64,000 nt of DNA from Terriglobia bacterium (GCA_020073645.1 JAIQET010000006.1:1-64000), one strand, 5' to 3'; counted from the stretch's first letter, positions 33,263 through 42,127 are shown. The notes: generated by a model not told the origin, from the sequence alone. A program made the numbers and translations.

Positions 33263-34081
33263 ATGAAGATCGACATCTTAACGATCTTTCCCGACTTCTT
33301 TCGCGGACCGCTGGATTACGGTATTATCCGCCGGGCCCGGGAAGCCGGTCTGGCAAGCATCGAAGTCCACGATCTGCGGGCGTTCGCGCATGATCGCCAT
33401 CGCACCGTGGATGACCGCCCTTTCGGCGGCGGCGCAGGCATGGTCCTGAAGCCGGAACCGATCTTTGAATGTATGGAAACGCTGGCCGTGGCGCCTCGTG
33501 AACAGCGCCTCGGTGGCACTGCGAAGCAGAGCGTGGTCCTGCTCTCGGCCCAAGGCAAGCGCTTCGCGCAGAGCGTGGCCCAGGAACTCGCAGCCCTCGA
33601 CCGAATCGTCCTGATCTGCGGCCGCTATGAAGGCGTGGACGAGCGGGTCAGCGACTTCCTCGCCGATCGCGAGCTATCGATCGGCGACTACGTCTTGAGT
33701 GGTGGTGAACTGGGCGCAGCGGTAATCGTGGACACGGTGACGCGTTTGCTTCCCGGCGCGCTGGGCAACGAAGCCTCCTCGCGGCAGGAGTCGTTCACCG
33801 CGCAGGCTGAATCGCCGGCAGGCAATGGAAGCGGCCCCAGTTCCACCTGCGCCTCCGGCGGATTGCTGGATTATCCGCACTACACCCGGCCGGCGGACTT
33901 CCGCGGGATGGGCGTTCCGGAGGTGCTGGTCTCCGGCAATCACGAGGAGATTCGCCGCTGGCGTCGTCGCACCGCGCTGGAAAAAACGCTGCGCAACCGC
34001 CCCGATCTTCTGGATCGGACGAAGCTCAGCGAAGACGACCAGGATTTGCTGGCCCAGATCACGGGCCAAAGAGATACCTAG
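33263..34081 (+). CDS. trmD: tRNA (guanine-N1)-methyltransferase TrmD
   Basis: 272 residues with the trefoil-knot methyltransferase signature: [11 protein letters not shown] start, [26 protein letters not shown] and [14 protein letters not shown]. It methylates G37 of tRNAs reading CNN codons to prevent frameshifting. Between the knot and the C-terminal domain there is a Ser/Gly-rich loop ([19 protein letters not shown]) longer than usual. The start lies eight bases after a word-like inverted repeat and no good Shine-Dalgarno sequence is visible. Confidence 0.97.
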   Translation: MKIDILTIFPDFFRGPLDYGIIRRAREAGLASIEVHDLRAFAHDRHRTVDDRPFGGGAGMVLKPEPIFECMETLAVAPREQRLGGTAKQSVVLLSAQGKRFAQSVAQELAALDRIVLICGRYEGVDERVSDFLADRELSIGDYVLSGGELGAAVIVDTVTRLLPGALGNEASSRQESFTAQAESPAGNGSGPSSTCASGGLLDYPHYTRPADFRGMGVPEVLVSGNHEEIRRWRRRTALEKTLRNRPDLLDRTKLSEDDQDLLAQITGQRDT

Positions 34082-34098
34082 AACGAAGGGACAAGATC

Positions 34099-34476
34099 AT
34101 GTCGAACCTCATCATCGAAAAGCTGCTGGCCAAGACCAAGCGCACCGATATCCCCGCCTTCGCCCCGGGCGACACCGTCCGCGTGCACGTCAAGATCAAG
34201 GAAGGCGACAAGGAACGTCTGCAGGCGTTTGAAGGTGTCGTCATTGCCCGCACTCGCGGCCCGCAGGCCAGCTTCACCGTGCGCAAGATGAGCTTTGGCC
34301 ACGGCGTGGAGCGCATTTTCCCCGAGAACTCGCGGGTGATCGATAAGGTGGAACTGCTACGCTCTTCCAAGGTCCGCCGCGCCAAGCTCTATTACCTGCG
34401 CAGCCTGCGAGGCAAAGCCGCCCGCTTGAAAGACGTCGAGAAAGAGCAGGCGACGGTGGAAACAGCCACAAAGTAG
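34099..34476 (+). CDS. rplS: 50S ribosomal protein L19
   Basis: 125 residues; conserved [31 protein letters not shown] and [13 protein letters not shown]19 sits at the subunit interface. It closes the rpsP-trmD series. The short A/E/K/T-rich tail after RLKDVEKEQ is a common variable end. AGAACGAAGGG provides the ribosome site. A REP-type hairpin pair begins directly after the stop, before the convergent PilZ gene. Confidence 0.98.
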   Translation: MSNLIIEKLLAKTKRTDIPAFAPGDTVRVHVKIKEGDKERLQAFEGVVIARTRGPQASFTVRKMSFGHGVERIFPENSRVIDKVELLRSSKVRRAKLYYLRSLRGKAARLKDVEKEQATVETATK

Positions 34477-34480
34477 CAGC

Positions 34481-34562
34481 CGTAGCGCCGGCAGCCTGCC
34501 CTTGTTTTGCCGAAGCCCCGAGCGAAGCCGAGGGGGAAGTCGAAGGGTCTCGCCGGCCAATT
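34481..34562. repeat. REP-type repeat between convergent rplS and PilZ genes
   Basis: GCCGTAGCGCCGGCAGCCTG at the left pairs at distance with GGGTCTCGCCGGCC at the right; between them GAAGCCCCGAGCGAAGCCGA adds a small hairpin. The same arrangement occurs at 21324-21372. Confidence 0.6.
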
Positions 34563-34620
34563 CGAGCTTTCTGCTGAAGAATTTTCTTACAGGGATCGCT
34601 GAAGAATTCTCGGGGCGCCT

Positions 34621-35382
34621 TTACAGCGAGACGGTCGCGGCCTTGGTCTTGGGATTCTCGTCTTCTTCTTTCTCCGCCAGCTTGTGCAGCAGGAATTGCA
34701 GCACCTGACGGTCGCCCTTACGGATCTCCCGAAACTCGATGCCCACGCCAAAATCCAAGGCAACATGCCGCACCCGGCCTCGAAACCGCAAGTCCTGATT
34801 GCCGACCTGCAGCACCAGCTTCAACTCCGTGCCGGGTACCAGCTTATGATTGCTGGTGATCAGGCACCCCGTCTCCGACAGATTCCTCAGAATCGCCGCT
34901 GTGTGGTCCGCATTGGGATCGCGTTTCAGCAGGTCCACAACCCCCGGGATATCAAACCGCGGTTGGCGCCGGCGGTTTCCGTTGAGGCTGCCAGCGACCG
35001 AGTTCATGCGGTACGGGCTGTTTTCCCCCTGGATCTTTTCATACACCTCTTCCAGGCCGCGCAACTCGGTTTCGAACATCATGCGGTCGGATTCGAGGCA
35101 TTGAATCCCCACTTGCCCGCGCAATTCTGAATTCGGCTCGCCCACCCAAACCACCCGGCAAAATGCCTTGCTGCGGCCACGCTCGACCGCAATGATTTCT
35201 CCCGCTGCCTTCACATACCGCAACCCTGTCACCCGCGCTCCACGCGCCGAAATGTCATAGGTACAGGCCAGGTCCAGGCAGGGTTTGTTGTCGCTGTCCC
35301 AGTAGGTGACCCGGATGGGAAGGGCAACATGGATGCGCTTGTCCAGGCGATCGGGCGACTGTTTGGAAGTTTCTTCGCTCAC
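34621..35382 (-). CDS. protein with two PilZ-type domains
   Basis: From the GTG at 35382 the product has 253 residues (TTG at 35424 is the alternative). The first domain (about 15-115) begins DKRIHVALPIRVTYW; the second (about 135-235) has RRRQPRFDIPG and LRNLSETGCLI. The second keeps an RxxxR-like start and a N-x-S-x2-G motif, the c-di-GMP contacts in PilZ; in the first the arginines are less clear (DISARGARVTG replaces D/NxSxxG). It probably reads cyclic di-GMP to modulate motility or exopolysaccharide. It is convergent with rplS. Confidence 0.85.
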   Translation of the reverse strand: MSEETSKQSPDRLDKRIHVALPIRVTYWDSDNKPCLDLACTYDISARGARVTGLRYVKAAGEIIAVERGRSKAFCRVVWVGEPNSELRGQVGIQCLESDRMMFETELRGLEEVYEKIQGENSPYRMNSVAGSLNGNRRRQPRFDIPGVVDLLKRDPNADHTAAILRNLSETGCLITSNHKLVPGTELKLVLQVGNQDLRFRGRVRHVALDFGVGIEFREIRKGDRQVLQFLLHKLAEKEEDENPKTKAATVSL

Positions 35383-35442
35383 TGCGTGTCTGCTGAAGTG
35401 ACTCCTCAAGTTGGAAACTAGCAAGCCGTTACCAAAGGGTCA

Positions 35443-36348
35443 ATGAACGCCGGTAATAGCCGCGAGGTTACTTGTGACCACCTGAATCGGCGGGGCTTAG
35501 AGGATAGGGAAAACTCACCGTTCGTAACCCTGCAGGCTCAAGCTGATTTTTTCCCGCTTGCGTCCCAGGCTCGTCTCGGCGAAGATGCACCTATCTCCGG
35601 TTCCGTGTCGCCCAAGACAAAGCCCGCTGCCGAGAAAGCACTCTCCCCTGCCGCGGCCAAGCTCCGCCTGTTGAAAAAGCTGCGGTGCACCTTGAACTAC
35701 GAGAAAAAGGCCTGGCAGGCGGGCGCACGCATGGTGGCAGGCGTGGACGAGGTCGGCCGTGGCTCCTTATTCGGACCTGTGGTCGCCGCCGCCGTCATCC
35801 TCGATCCCGCCTATCGCATCCGCGGCCTGCGCGATTCCAAGCTGCTGCTCTCCGAGCGCCGCGAGATTCTGGCCGAGCGCATCCGCGAGCACGCCATCGC
35901 CTGGGCCGTCGCCGCGGTAGATGCGGCCCGCATTGATCAGATCAACATCTACCAGGCCTCGCTTGTCGCCATGCGGGAAGCCGTCCTGCGCCTCGAGCCC
36001 GGCCCCGACCACTTGCTGGTGGACGCTGTCCATCTCCATTGCGAGCTGCCGCAGAAGCCCATCATTCACGGCGACGCGCTTTCCGCCTCGATTGCCGCTG
36101 CTTCCATCCTGGCCAAGGTCGAACGCGACCGCATGGTCAGCCAATGGGATCCAGTCTTTCCCGCCTACGCGCTCGCCTCCAACAAGGGCTACAGCACGCC
36201 CCACCACCTCGCCGCCCTACGCGAGCACGGCCCTTGCCCGCTGCACCGCCAATCCTTCGCCCCCGTCTGGAACGCCCCGGTGCCGCAAGAAGTACTGGCC
36301 TTCATGCTGGAGAATGACTCCAAAGCAACTCCGCAAGAAGCCGTCTAG
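35443..36348 (+). CDS. rnhB: ribonuclease HII
   Basis: The catalytic core from KAWQAGARMVAGVDEVGRGS carries the family signature G-x-D-E-x-G-R-G, then LRDSKLLLSERRE, VDAVH and an ASILAKVERDR segment, so the DEDD active site is intact. It removes RNA from RNA-DNA hybrids, including single ribonucleotides. RNase HII usually has 190-260 residues; the frame here is 301. A start at GTG 35605 (247 residues) is therefore quite possible, and the first 54 residues may not be translated. The trmD-rplS-rnhB neighbourhood is typical. Confidence 0.92.
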   Translation: MNAGNSREVTCDHLNRRGLEDRENSPFVTLQAQADFFPLASQARLGEDAPISGSVSPKTKPAAEKALSPAAAKLRLLKKLRCTLNYEKKAWQAGARMVAGVDEVGRGSLFGPVVAAAVILDPAYRIRGLRDSKLLLSERREILAERIREHAIAWAVAAVDAARIDQINIYQASLVAMREAVLRLEPGPDHLLVDAVHLHCELPQKPIIHGDALSASIAAASILAKVERDRMVSQWDPVFPAYALASNKGYSTPHHLAALREHGPCPLHRQSFAPVWNAPVPQEVLAFMLENDSKATPQEAV

Positions 36349-36375
36349 ATCGGCATGAACCTCGAAGTGGCACAG

Positions 36376-36425
36376 CCCGTGTGGCGACGGGCGCCTCGCC
36401 CGTCTACCGAGCGAAGCGAGGCCGC
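36376..36425. repeat. GACGGGC-family hairpin repeat
   Basis: CGTGTGGCGACGGGCGCCTC followed by GCCCGTCTACC and CGAGCGAAGCGAGGC: same module order as at 21276-21303. Confidence 0.6.
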
Positions 36426-36550
36426 TTCCCGACAGTCCAATTCTTGGCGTATCACAACTCCCGGATGGCCCCAACTCGACCCTCACATTGACCACTTTGG
36501 CTAAGTGCTTTGCTCGGACGTTTCCGATTAGAATCACTGCGAGAACAAAC

Positions 36551-37297
36551 ATGCTCCGCATGATGGTCATCACCGCTCACCCCGACGACGAAGCCGGAGG
36601 CTTCGGAGGCTCGCTGCGCCTGTACCGCGACCGTGGCGTCGAAACCTGCGTGATCTGTCTCACCCCCGGGCAAGGCGCCAGCCACCGCGGAGGCGCCCGC
36701 ACCGACCACGAACTCGCCGCCCTTCGCCGCAAGGAATTCGCTGCCTCGTGCGAAATCCTCCAGGTCTGTCGCGGAATCGTGCTCGACTACCCCGACGGCC
36801 ACCTGCACCGCCAGGACCTGTACCGCGTGGTTTGCGACCTCACCCTGCACATGCGCGAGTTTCGCCCGCACACCGTGCTGACCTTCGGCCCGGAAGGCTC
36901 AGTCACCGGGCACACGGATCACTCCATGGCTTCCGTTTTCGCCAGCCTCGCCTTCCACTGGGCAGGACGCAACAACCGCTATCCCGACCAGCTCAAAGAC
37001 AGCATGGCCCCGCACCGCGCCCAGAAGCTGTACTACACGACAACGAACTTCACGTTGCCGGACCGGCAGCCGGTCACGTTGTCTCCCGCCACTGCGATTA
37101 TCGAAATCGGCGACTACCTGGAAACCAAGATCGCTGCCTTCAAGGCTCACACCACCCAGGCCCCGCTGTGGAGTCTTTTCGAGACCCACGTGCGTCAGCG
37201 GGGCCGGCAGGAAATGTTTCACCTCGCCGCCACGATCAACCCAGGGTTGGTTCAGCAGGAAACTGACTTGTTTGCCGATGTGACGGAGAAAGACTAA
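36551..37297 (+). CDS. PIG-L/LmbE-family deacetylase
   Basis: From ATG 36551 (behind GAGAACAAAC; -10-like TAGAAT at 36529-36534) the product has 248 residues. The zinc motif AHPDDE lies at residues 9-14, with TGHTDH near residue 122 as the third-ligand region. Members deacetylate N-acetylglucosamine groups in glycolipids, mycothiol or bacillithiol precursors, or lipid A-like molecules. The substrate is not indicated by neighbours. Confidence 0.9.
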   Translation: MLRMMVITAHPDDEAGGFGGSLRLYRDRGVETCVICLTPGQGASHRGGARTDHELAALRRKEFAASCEILQVCRGIVLDYPDGHLHRQDLYRVVCDLTLHMREFRPHTVLTFGPEGSVTGHTDHSMASVFASLAFHWAGRNNRYPDQLKDSMAPHRAQKLYYTTTNFTLPDRQPVTLSPATAIIEIGDYLETKIAAFKAHTTQAPLWSLFETHVRQRGRQEMFHLAATINPGLVQQETDLFADVTEKD

Positions 37298-37362
37298 CCG
37301 CCAAGAACACCGAGAAAGACTTTTTCCTCATTCTCGGCGCTCTCTGCGTGCTCGGCGGTTAA
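37295..37362. repeat. word-like inverted repeat between convergent genes (CCGCCAAG..CTCGGCGG)
   Basis: Left arm AACCGCCAAGAACACCGAGA, right arm TTCTCGGCGCTCTCTGCGTG plus CTCGGCGGTT. The arms pair imperfectly over about 25 bases. It overlaps the stop of the PIG-L gene and ends eight bases from the stop of the M61 gene, which suggests a shared terminator. Confidence 0.75.
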
Positions 37363-37369
37363 CTTGCTC

Positions 37370-39244
37370 TTATCGTGCCCTGATGATCTCGCTCATCACA
37401 TCCGGCTTCGATTCATCCCGCACCAGGTGTGGATACTTCTCCCCGCCGTGATAATCAACCTTGTAGGTCTTGTAGTAATCCGTGTTCTCGATCAGCAACT
37501 CCAGCGGCTCAGTGCTGCTCTTCCCGGCTCGCAGCGCATCCCGCAACACATTCGCAGTGAATTTCTTGCCGTTGACCGCCGCTACTTTCATGCCCGGCCC
37601 GATCCCGGCCATCGCAGCCGGCATGCCTTCAATCGTGTCTACGATGCGGCCATCTTCGTTTAACGTCAACCCAATCGAATACTCAGCATTGATGGTCTTG
37701 TCCTTGCCCTCCGTGGCCTTTACCAACTCCGACCGGGTTTCGTCGTACACCAGTTTCCACCCGCTGCGCGCAATGCCATCGAGCGGCGCACCCGGACCGT
37801 GGTTCTGCAGCCGCTCCGTCCAGAAGCCCCGCCAATCATAAGGAGCGACCTGGTTTAGAGCGTTCACTACATCATCGAAGGTGTAAGTCTTCACCTCCGG
37901 AGGACCACTTTGTCCCCCATGAAACAAATGGCAGAAGTCGTCTATCGACTTCATTCCCTGCGTCTGTTGCCGGATAATGGTGTCCACCCACAGCCAGTTC
38001 AGCACGTCTTCGTCGTAGTAATCCAGTTCCCTCCGCCACGACACCCATTCGTGTGGCGCTCCTTGCATGGCGGGCACGCCATCGGCCGTGTCTTGCAGGT
38101 TCCGCCAAGTCCGTCCTGGCCGATGATCCAGGTCCGCCGCGATCTGCGCCAGCGCATCCCGAAACTGTTCCGGCGTCCGCAATCCACTGCGCCCGCTCAG
38201 AACGTCGCCCAAATACGACGTCAGCCCCTCGTATACCCACAACAGGTCGTCCTGCATGGGCTTCTGGTAGTCCGGGGTAGCCAGGTCCGCCGGACGCCTG
38301 TATTTCCCGTTCCACGAGTGCACATACTCATGCGTCAATAGCCCGGCCTCAAGCAGTCGTTTGTCGGGGTCCACCATCGTCCGCTCATCCACCCGGCTGT
38401 CGTTCGACTCATGATGCTCCAACCCGAAGTGCGCCACGTGATCGCTCAGGCTGTACAGGAAGTGGTAATCCCGATAGTGCTGCGCGCCAAACATCTTCTG
38501 CGCCTGCGTTACCATTTCCCGGTAGTGCGCCAAGTCCTCCGGGGGCGCATCCAGCGCCCCGGCGCTGTCCGCCGCAATATCCATCTCGACCAGCGGGTCC
38601 TGCGCCAGCGGCACTACCCGCAGATACTCACCCGCGATCACCGGCGAATCCACCAGCGTGGTTAGTGATGCCGGTTTGAACGTGACTTCGTTCCCTGCCT
38701 GCGAAGCGACCGGCAAGGGCGTGCCGAACTTCCATCCCGCCGGCAGCCGCAGGCTCGCATCATAGGTCAGCTCATCCGAAGTCGGGCCCGCCGGATAAAG
38801 CAACATGGTGTTCCAACTGAGGATCATCATCTTGTCCGTTGCCGACGGCCCGCCGGTGTAGAGACCCTCCCGGCCCGCGGGCGAAATGAAGTCCAGCGAT
38901 GCCTCCACCACGGTCGCCCCCACCGGCACTTCCACATGAAAAGTCCAACCATCCAGCAGGTCGCGCCGCCATTTCAAGGTCTGCCCATTGGCCGTGAACT
39001 TCAGCCCCGCCAGGTCCTGGATCGGCCCGGTTGGCCCGTGCTCCCCCGGAATCCATTCCGGGTAGTAAAGCGTGAGCGTCCCTGCACTGGCCGGAATCTG
39101 CAGCCGCACATGAAAAATCTTGCGCGGCGCCTCGCTGGCGTCGACCGACAAGCTGATGTGCTGCCCAGTTGCCGCAACCACCGGCACCGTCAGAAGTACG
39201 AACAGCAAGAACCTGCGCAAGGCACGACCGCAGAAGGTCGCCAT
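37370..39244 (-). CDS. M61-family glycyl aminopeptidase-like protease with PDZ domain
   Basis: The ATG at 39244 gives 624 residues starting with a signal peptide (MATFCGRALRRFLLFVLLTV...). A beta-rich N-terminal domain is followed by a thermolysin-like catalytic domain with H305-E306-Y-V-H309 (HExxH) and a glutamate in LLWVYEGLTSY downstream as third zinc ligand. The C-terminal PDZ domain (about 520-600) has GMPAAMAGIGPGMKVAAVNG. Periplasmic or secreted; family members release N-terminal Gly/Ala. It is monocistronic and convergent with the deacetylase gene. Confidence 0.93.
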   Translation of the reverse strand: MATFCGRALRRFLLFVLLTVPVVAATGQHISLSVDASEAPRKIFHVRLQIPASAGTLTLYYPEWIPGEHGPTGPIQDLAGLKFTANGQTLKWRRDLLDGWTFHVEVPVGATVVEASLDFISPAGREGLYTGGPSATDKMMILSWNTMLLYPAGPTSDELTYDASLRLPAGWKFGTPLPVASQAGNEVTFKPASLTTLVDSPVIAGEYLRVVPLAQDPLVEMDIAADSAGALDAPPEDLAHYREMVTQAQKMFGAQHYRDYHFLYSLSDHVAHFGLEHHESNDSRVDERTMVDPDKRLLEAGLLTHEYVHSWNGKYRRPADLATPDYQKPMQDDLLWVYEGLTSYLGDVLSGRSGLRTPEQFRDALAQIAADLDHRPGRTWRNLQDTADGVPAMQGAPHEWVSWRRELDYYDEDVLNWLWVDTIIRQQTQGMKSIDDFCHLFHGGQSGPPEVKTYTFDDVVNALNQVAPYDWRGFWTERLQNHGPGAPLDGIARSGWKLVYDETRSELVKATEGKDKTINAEYSIGLTLNEDGRIVDTIEGMPAAMAGIGPGMKVAAVNGKKFTANVLRDALRAGKSSTEPLELLIENTDYYKTYKVDYHGGEKYPHLVRDESKPDVMSEIIRAR

Positions 39245-39385
39245 GGATGGGGCTCCTTGGGGTTGTGGGGTTTCGATCACGAAGCTAACGAATATATCAG
39301 AGCACTCAGAATTCGGTCGCCTAGGCATTGAGCAATTAACAGTTGTCCCGTTGGCGCGTTCTGCACATCCGGCAAGAAGCTGGAA

Positions 39386-39458
39386 TGGCTAAGTGCCAAA
39401 TGCCAAGTGCTAAGTGCTAATTGCCAGTCCCTGAATGCTGAATGCTGAGTGCTAGAAT
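39386..39458. repeat. word-like repeats and -10 box upstream of tmk
   Basis: AAGTGCCAAATGCCAAGTGC is followed by TGAATGCTGAATGCTGAGTG, both near-tandem, and then TAGAAT (39453-39458). The spacing puts the transcript start at or next to the GTG of tmk (39465). Confidence 0.6.
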
Positions 39459-39464
39459 CTCCCC

Positions 39465-40172
39465 GTGCCCCCGCATCCCCATCGCGGCAAGTTCATCACC
39501 CTGGAAGGCCTGGACGGCTGCGGCAAGAGCACGCAACTGGAGAAGCTCGCCGCCGTCCTCCGTGCCGACGGATTCTCCGTGGTGATGACTCGTGAACCGG
39601 GTGGCACCGAAACCGGAGAGAAGATTCGCAAGCTGTTGCTCGACACCGCCACCGCCCGCCTTTCCCCGCTGTCTGAACTGGCGCTGATGTTCGCCTCCCG
39701 CGCCCAACACATCAAGGAAGTCATCCAACCTGCGCTCGCCGAGGGCCGCATCGTGCTCTGTGACCGCTTCACCGATTCCACGGAAGCCTACCAGGGTGGA
39801 GGCCGCAAGCTGGGCAGCGAACCGATCCTGGCCCTTCACCACATCTTGTGTGGTGACCTTCAACCTGAACTTACCATTCTGATGGACTCCGACGCGGCGG
39901 CCAGTGTCGACCGCGCCCGCCGCCGCAACCAGGCCCGCACCGGCGGCGGCAACAAAGAAGCCGACGAGAACCGCTTCGAGCACGAAAGCCGTGCCTTCTT
40001 CGAGCGCGTGCGCAACGCGTACCTGGCCATCGCCGCCAGAGACACAGAGAAGTCTTTGTTTGCCATGTCAGAGTGTGGACCGAACCGGAATGACGTGAAG
40101 GCCCGTCAGACAGTATCATCCTGGAGAAGTTGCTTAAGTGGTTTTCTCCGTGTCTCTGTGCCTCTGTGGTGA
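39465..40172 (+). CDS. tmk: thymidylate kinase with repeat-derived C-terminus
   Basis: Thymidylate kinase motifs are complete through the lid: the P-loop GLDGCGKSTQ, TREPGGTETGEKIR, CDRFTDSTEAYQGGGR and the R-rich lid RARRRNQ. It phosphorylates dTMP to dTDP. The homology stops at about residue 195 (RNAYLAIAARDTE); the last 40 residues are translated from an inverted word repeat (AGAGACACAGAGAAG at 40037-40052, inverse at 40145-40170), in place of the usual final strand and helix. The gene lacks a Shine-Dalgarno sequence and is probably leaderless. Confidence 0.93.
   Translation: MPPHPHRGKFITLEGLDGCGKSTQLEKLAAVLRADGFSVVMTREPGGTETGEKIRKLLLDTATARLSPLSELALMFASRAQHIKEVIQPALAEGRIVLCDRFTDSTEAYQGGGRKLGSEPILALHHILCGDLQPELTILMDSDAAASVDRARRRNQARTGGGNKEADENRFEHESRAFFERVRNAYLAIAARDTEKSLFAMSECGPNRNDVKARQTVSSWRSCLSGFLRVSVPLW
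40037..40170. repeat. inverted word repeat (CAGAGACACAGAG family) at the 3' end of tmk
   Basis: CAGAGACACAGAGAAG at the left and TTCTCCGTGTCTCTG with TGCCTCTGTGGTG at the right are inverse copies about 95 bases apart. The right arm ends five bases before the holB ATG. Confidence 0.7.
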
Positions 40173-40174
40173 AT

Positions 40175-41269
40175 ATGGGTTTCGCAGATTTTCACGGTAA
40201 CGAGGAAGTCGTCCAGCGCCTGCGCGAAATGCTGGCCCATCAGCGCTTTCCGCAGGCAGTGATCCTCTCCGGCCCCACCGGTTCCGGCAAATACACCCTC
40301 GCCCTGATGCTCGCGAAAGCTATGAACTGCCTTTCGCCCACAACCACCGGCGGCCTGCCCGACTTCTGCGGCAGGTGCTCCAACTGCCTTCGCATCGCCC
40401 AGGCCGAGGACCTGGAAGCCCGCGTCGCCGAAGCCGTCGAAGCCCGTGAGAACCTGCGCGAGACTGACAAGAAGGAAACCCGCCTCTTCGTCCAGACTCA
40501 TCCCGACGTGCTGATCGTCCCACCCGACCCGCCGCAACTGATGATCAAAGTGGACCAGGTGCGCCGCGTGATTGGGACCATTTATTTCCGGCCCGGCGAA
40601 GCCAAAGAACGAGTCTACATCTTCACCGATTCCGCCTTCATGAAAGAGGCGGCGAATTCCCTGCTCAAAGTTCTGGAAGAGCCGCCCGACTTCGCCACCA
40701 TTTTTCTGCTGGCCGAAAATCCCGGCGAACTCCTGCCCACGATCCGCTCGCGTTCCATGATCGTTTCGCTCGCTGCCTTGCCCGTCGAAGAAATCGAGAG
40801 CTACCTGGCGAAACATCGCCCCGACTGGAATGCCAAACAGCGTGCGCTGGTTGCCCGTCTGTCAGAAGGCGCTGTGGGACGCGCCCGCAGCTTCGATCTC
40901 GCCGCCTACACCGCCGCCCGGGCCCACGCACTTACCATCCTGAACTCCGCCCTGCGTACCGCCGATCACAGCGACCTGTTCAAGATCACTGAAACCTACC
41001 GCGCCGGAGCCGAAGGCCGCGAAAAGACCGAGAAACTCCTGCGCACCCTCTACTCCCTGCTTCAAGACCTGACCTTCCTCAACTCAGGCACCCCCGACCT
41101 GGTTCGCAACACTGACATCCAGTCTGATTTGAAGAGGCTGGCTGAATCCGCCGATTTCGCCTGGATCACGGCCGCCGCCGATCGCCTGGCCGAGGTCGAG
41201 CGCGGCATGCGCCGCAACCTGTTGCGATCGCTGTCGCTGGATGCGTTTGCGACGGCAATGGAGAAATAG
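40175..41269 (+). CDS. holB: DNA polymerase III delta' subunit
   Basis: 364 residues from ATG 40175 (MGFADFHGNEEVVQRLREML). The AAA+ clamp-loader motifs are present: P-loop-like GPTGSGKYTLA, a zinc module (C-x2-C-x2-C: CGRCSNC, with an earlier Cys), the sensor region SLLKVLEEPP and the LLPTIRSRS arginine-finger region. It belongs to the clamp loader that places the beta clamp. tmk-holB adjacency is common in bacteria and supports both assignments. Confidence 0.95.
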   Translation: MGFADFHGNEEVVQRLREMLAHQRFPQAVILSGPTGSGKYTLALMLAKAMNCLSPTTTGGLPDFCGRCSNCLRIAQAEDLEARVAEAVEARENLRETDKKETRLFVQTHPDVLIVPPDPPQLMIKVDQVRRVIGTIYFRPGEAKERVYIFTDSAFMKEAANSLLKVLEEPPDFATIFLLAENPGELLPTIRSRSMIVSLAALPVEEIESYLAKHRPDWNAKQRALVARLSEGAVGRARSFDLAAYTAARAHALTILNSALRTADHSDLFKITETYRAGAEGREKTEKLLRTLYSLLQDLTFLNSGTPDLVRNTDIQSDLKRLAESADFAWITAAADRLAEVERGMRRNLLRSLSLDAFATAMEK

Positions 41270-41412
41270 CACTCAGCATTCAGCCATGCCGCACTTGAAT
41301 GGCGTCATCCTGAACCCGGCTTCAGCCAGGTGAAGAGCCTGCCCTGAGCGAAGTCGAAGGGACCCTGCGCGCACCGTCCAGGTTCTTTGCTGGCCGAATG
41401 CTGAGTGCTGAG
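41268..41412. repeat. inverted word repeat (GCACTCAGCATTCAGCC) with a TCATCCTGAA unit inside
   Basis: AGCACTCAGCATTCAGCCA (from 41270) and TGGCCGAATGCTGAGTGCTG (to about 41410) are inverse copies of about 19 bases. Between them lie GGCGTCATCCTGAACCCGGC and CTGAGCGAAGTCGAAGGGAC, members of two other repeat families. This whole 301-base gap contains no gene other than repeats and the leader of the Hfq-like gene. Confidence 0.75.
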
Positions 41413-41570
41413 TACTTTCGTCTCAAAGTGATTGCCCTGGCACCACTTGCTCATTGTCATTCCCACCTTACCTGTGCTACGGTTATGCCAAAGTTCACGC
41501 CTCTGTACCACAATCACAGCAGCGCCGTGTTGTGGCCCGCGACAAACAAGCGTGTCGGACAGGTGGTGCC

Positions 41571-41993
41571 ATGACCATGAAAGATACGATTGATCCCATG
41601 CCAGCCGAGCGGTCGGTCCCAGCCGAAGGGTTTGCCAACCGCAAGCTGATTCGGCCGTCGCTAAATCGCACCGACCACAACCACAACCATACCGCCGCGC
41701 CCATGGGAGAACGTCGCCCCGAGCGACCGGAGCGCAACGACCGTTCCAACGGCCCCAAGAAGGCCGCCCCGCCAGAACAAACCAATGCCGAGAATTTCTA
41801 TTATCAGAAGCAGATGCAATCCCGAACCCCCATGGTGGTGGTCCTGACGGACGGCGAAGAGATCCACGGGGTGATCGAGTGGTATGACAAGACCTGCATC
41901 AAGTTGAACCGCAACAGCAGCCCCAACCTGATGATCTACAAACCCTCCATCAAGTACATGTTCAAGGAAGGCGAAAACAGCAAGAAGAGCTAG
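41571..41993 (+). CDS. Hfq/Sm-like RNA-binding protein with long N-terminal extension
   Basis: 140 residues from ATG 41571. The first 75 residues are disordered, rich in R, P, E and with a HNHNH run. The C-terminal 65 residues form an Sm fold: [22 protein letters not shown] (Sm1) and a terminal strand [10 protein letters not shown] replacing the usual hKHAIST motif. I read it as a divergent Hfq-type protein, as found in Acidobacteriota; the annotation as Hfq proper is not certain since the YKHA motif is absent. It may pair small RNAs with mRNAs. Confidence 0.75.
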   Translation: MTMKDTIDPMPAERSVPAEGFANRKLIRPSLNRTDHNHNHTAAPMGERRPERPERNDRSNGPKKAAPPEQTNAENFYYQKQMQSRTPMVVVLTDGEEIHGVIEWYDKTCIKLNRNSSPNLMIYKPSIKYMFKEGENSKKS

Positions 41994-42127
41994 TACCGAG
42001 TACCCAGTACCTAGTACCCAGTTTCAAGCATTCGGCCCAACTAATTCCTCTCTCAGCGCAAATAACAAGGGAACGGCTGTGCCGTCCCCCGGTCTTTACT
42101 CGGTACTCGCTACTCGGTACTCGCTAC
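41993..42127. repeat. word-like inverted repeat (GAGTACCCAGTACC family) between convergent genes
   Basis: Left arm AGTACCGAGTACCCAGTACC (from 41993), right arm CTCGGTACTCGCTACTCGG (to 42126). The arms are inverse near-copies of about 28 bases. The right arm reaches the stop codon of dcd and the left arm starts at the stop of the Hfq-like gene. Confidence 0.85.

Noticed and set aside
41437-41455. Sigma54-type promoter TGGCAC..TTGCT
   Set aside because: The gap between the two elements is three bases instead of five, so GG/GC spacing is wrong.
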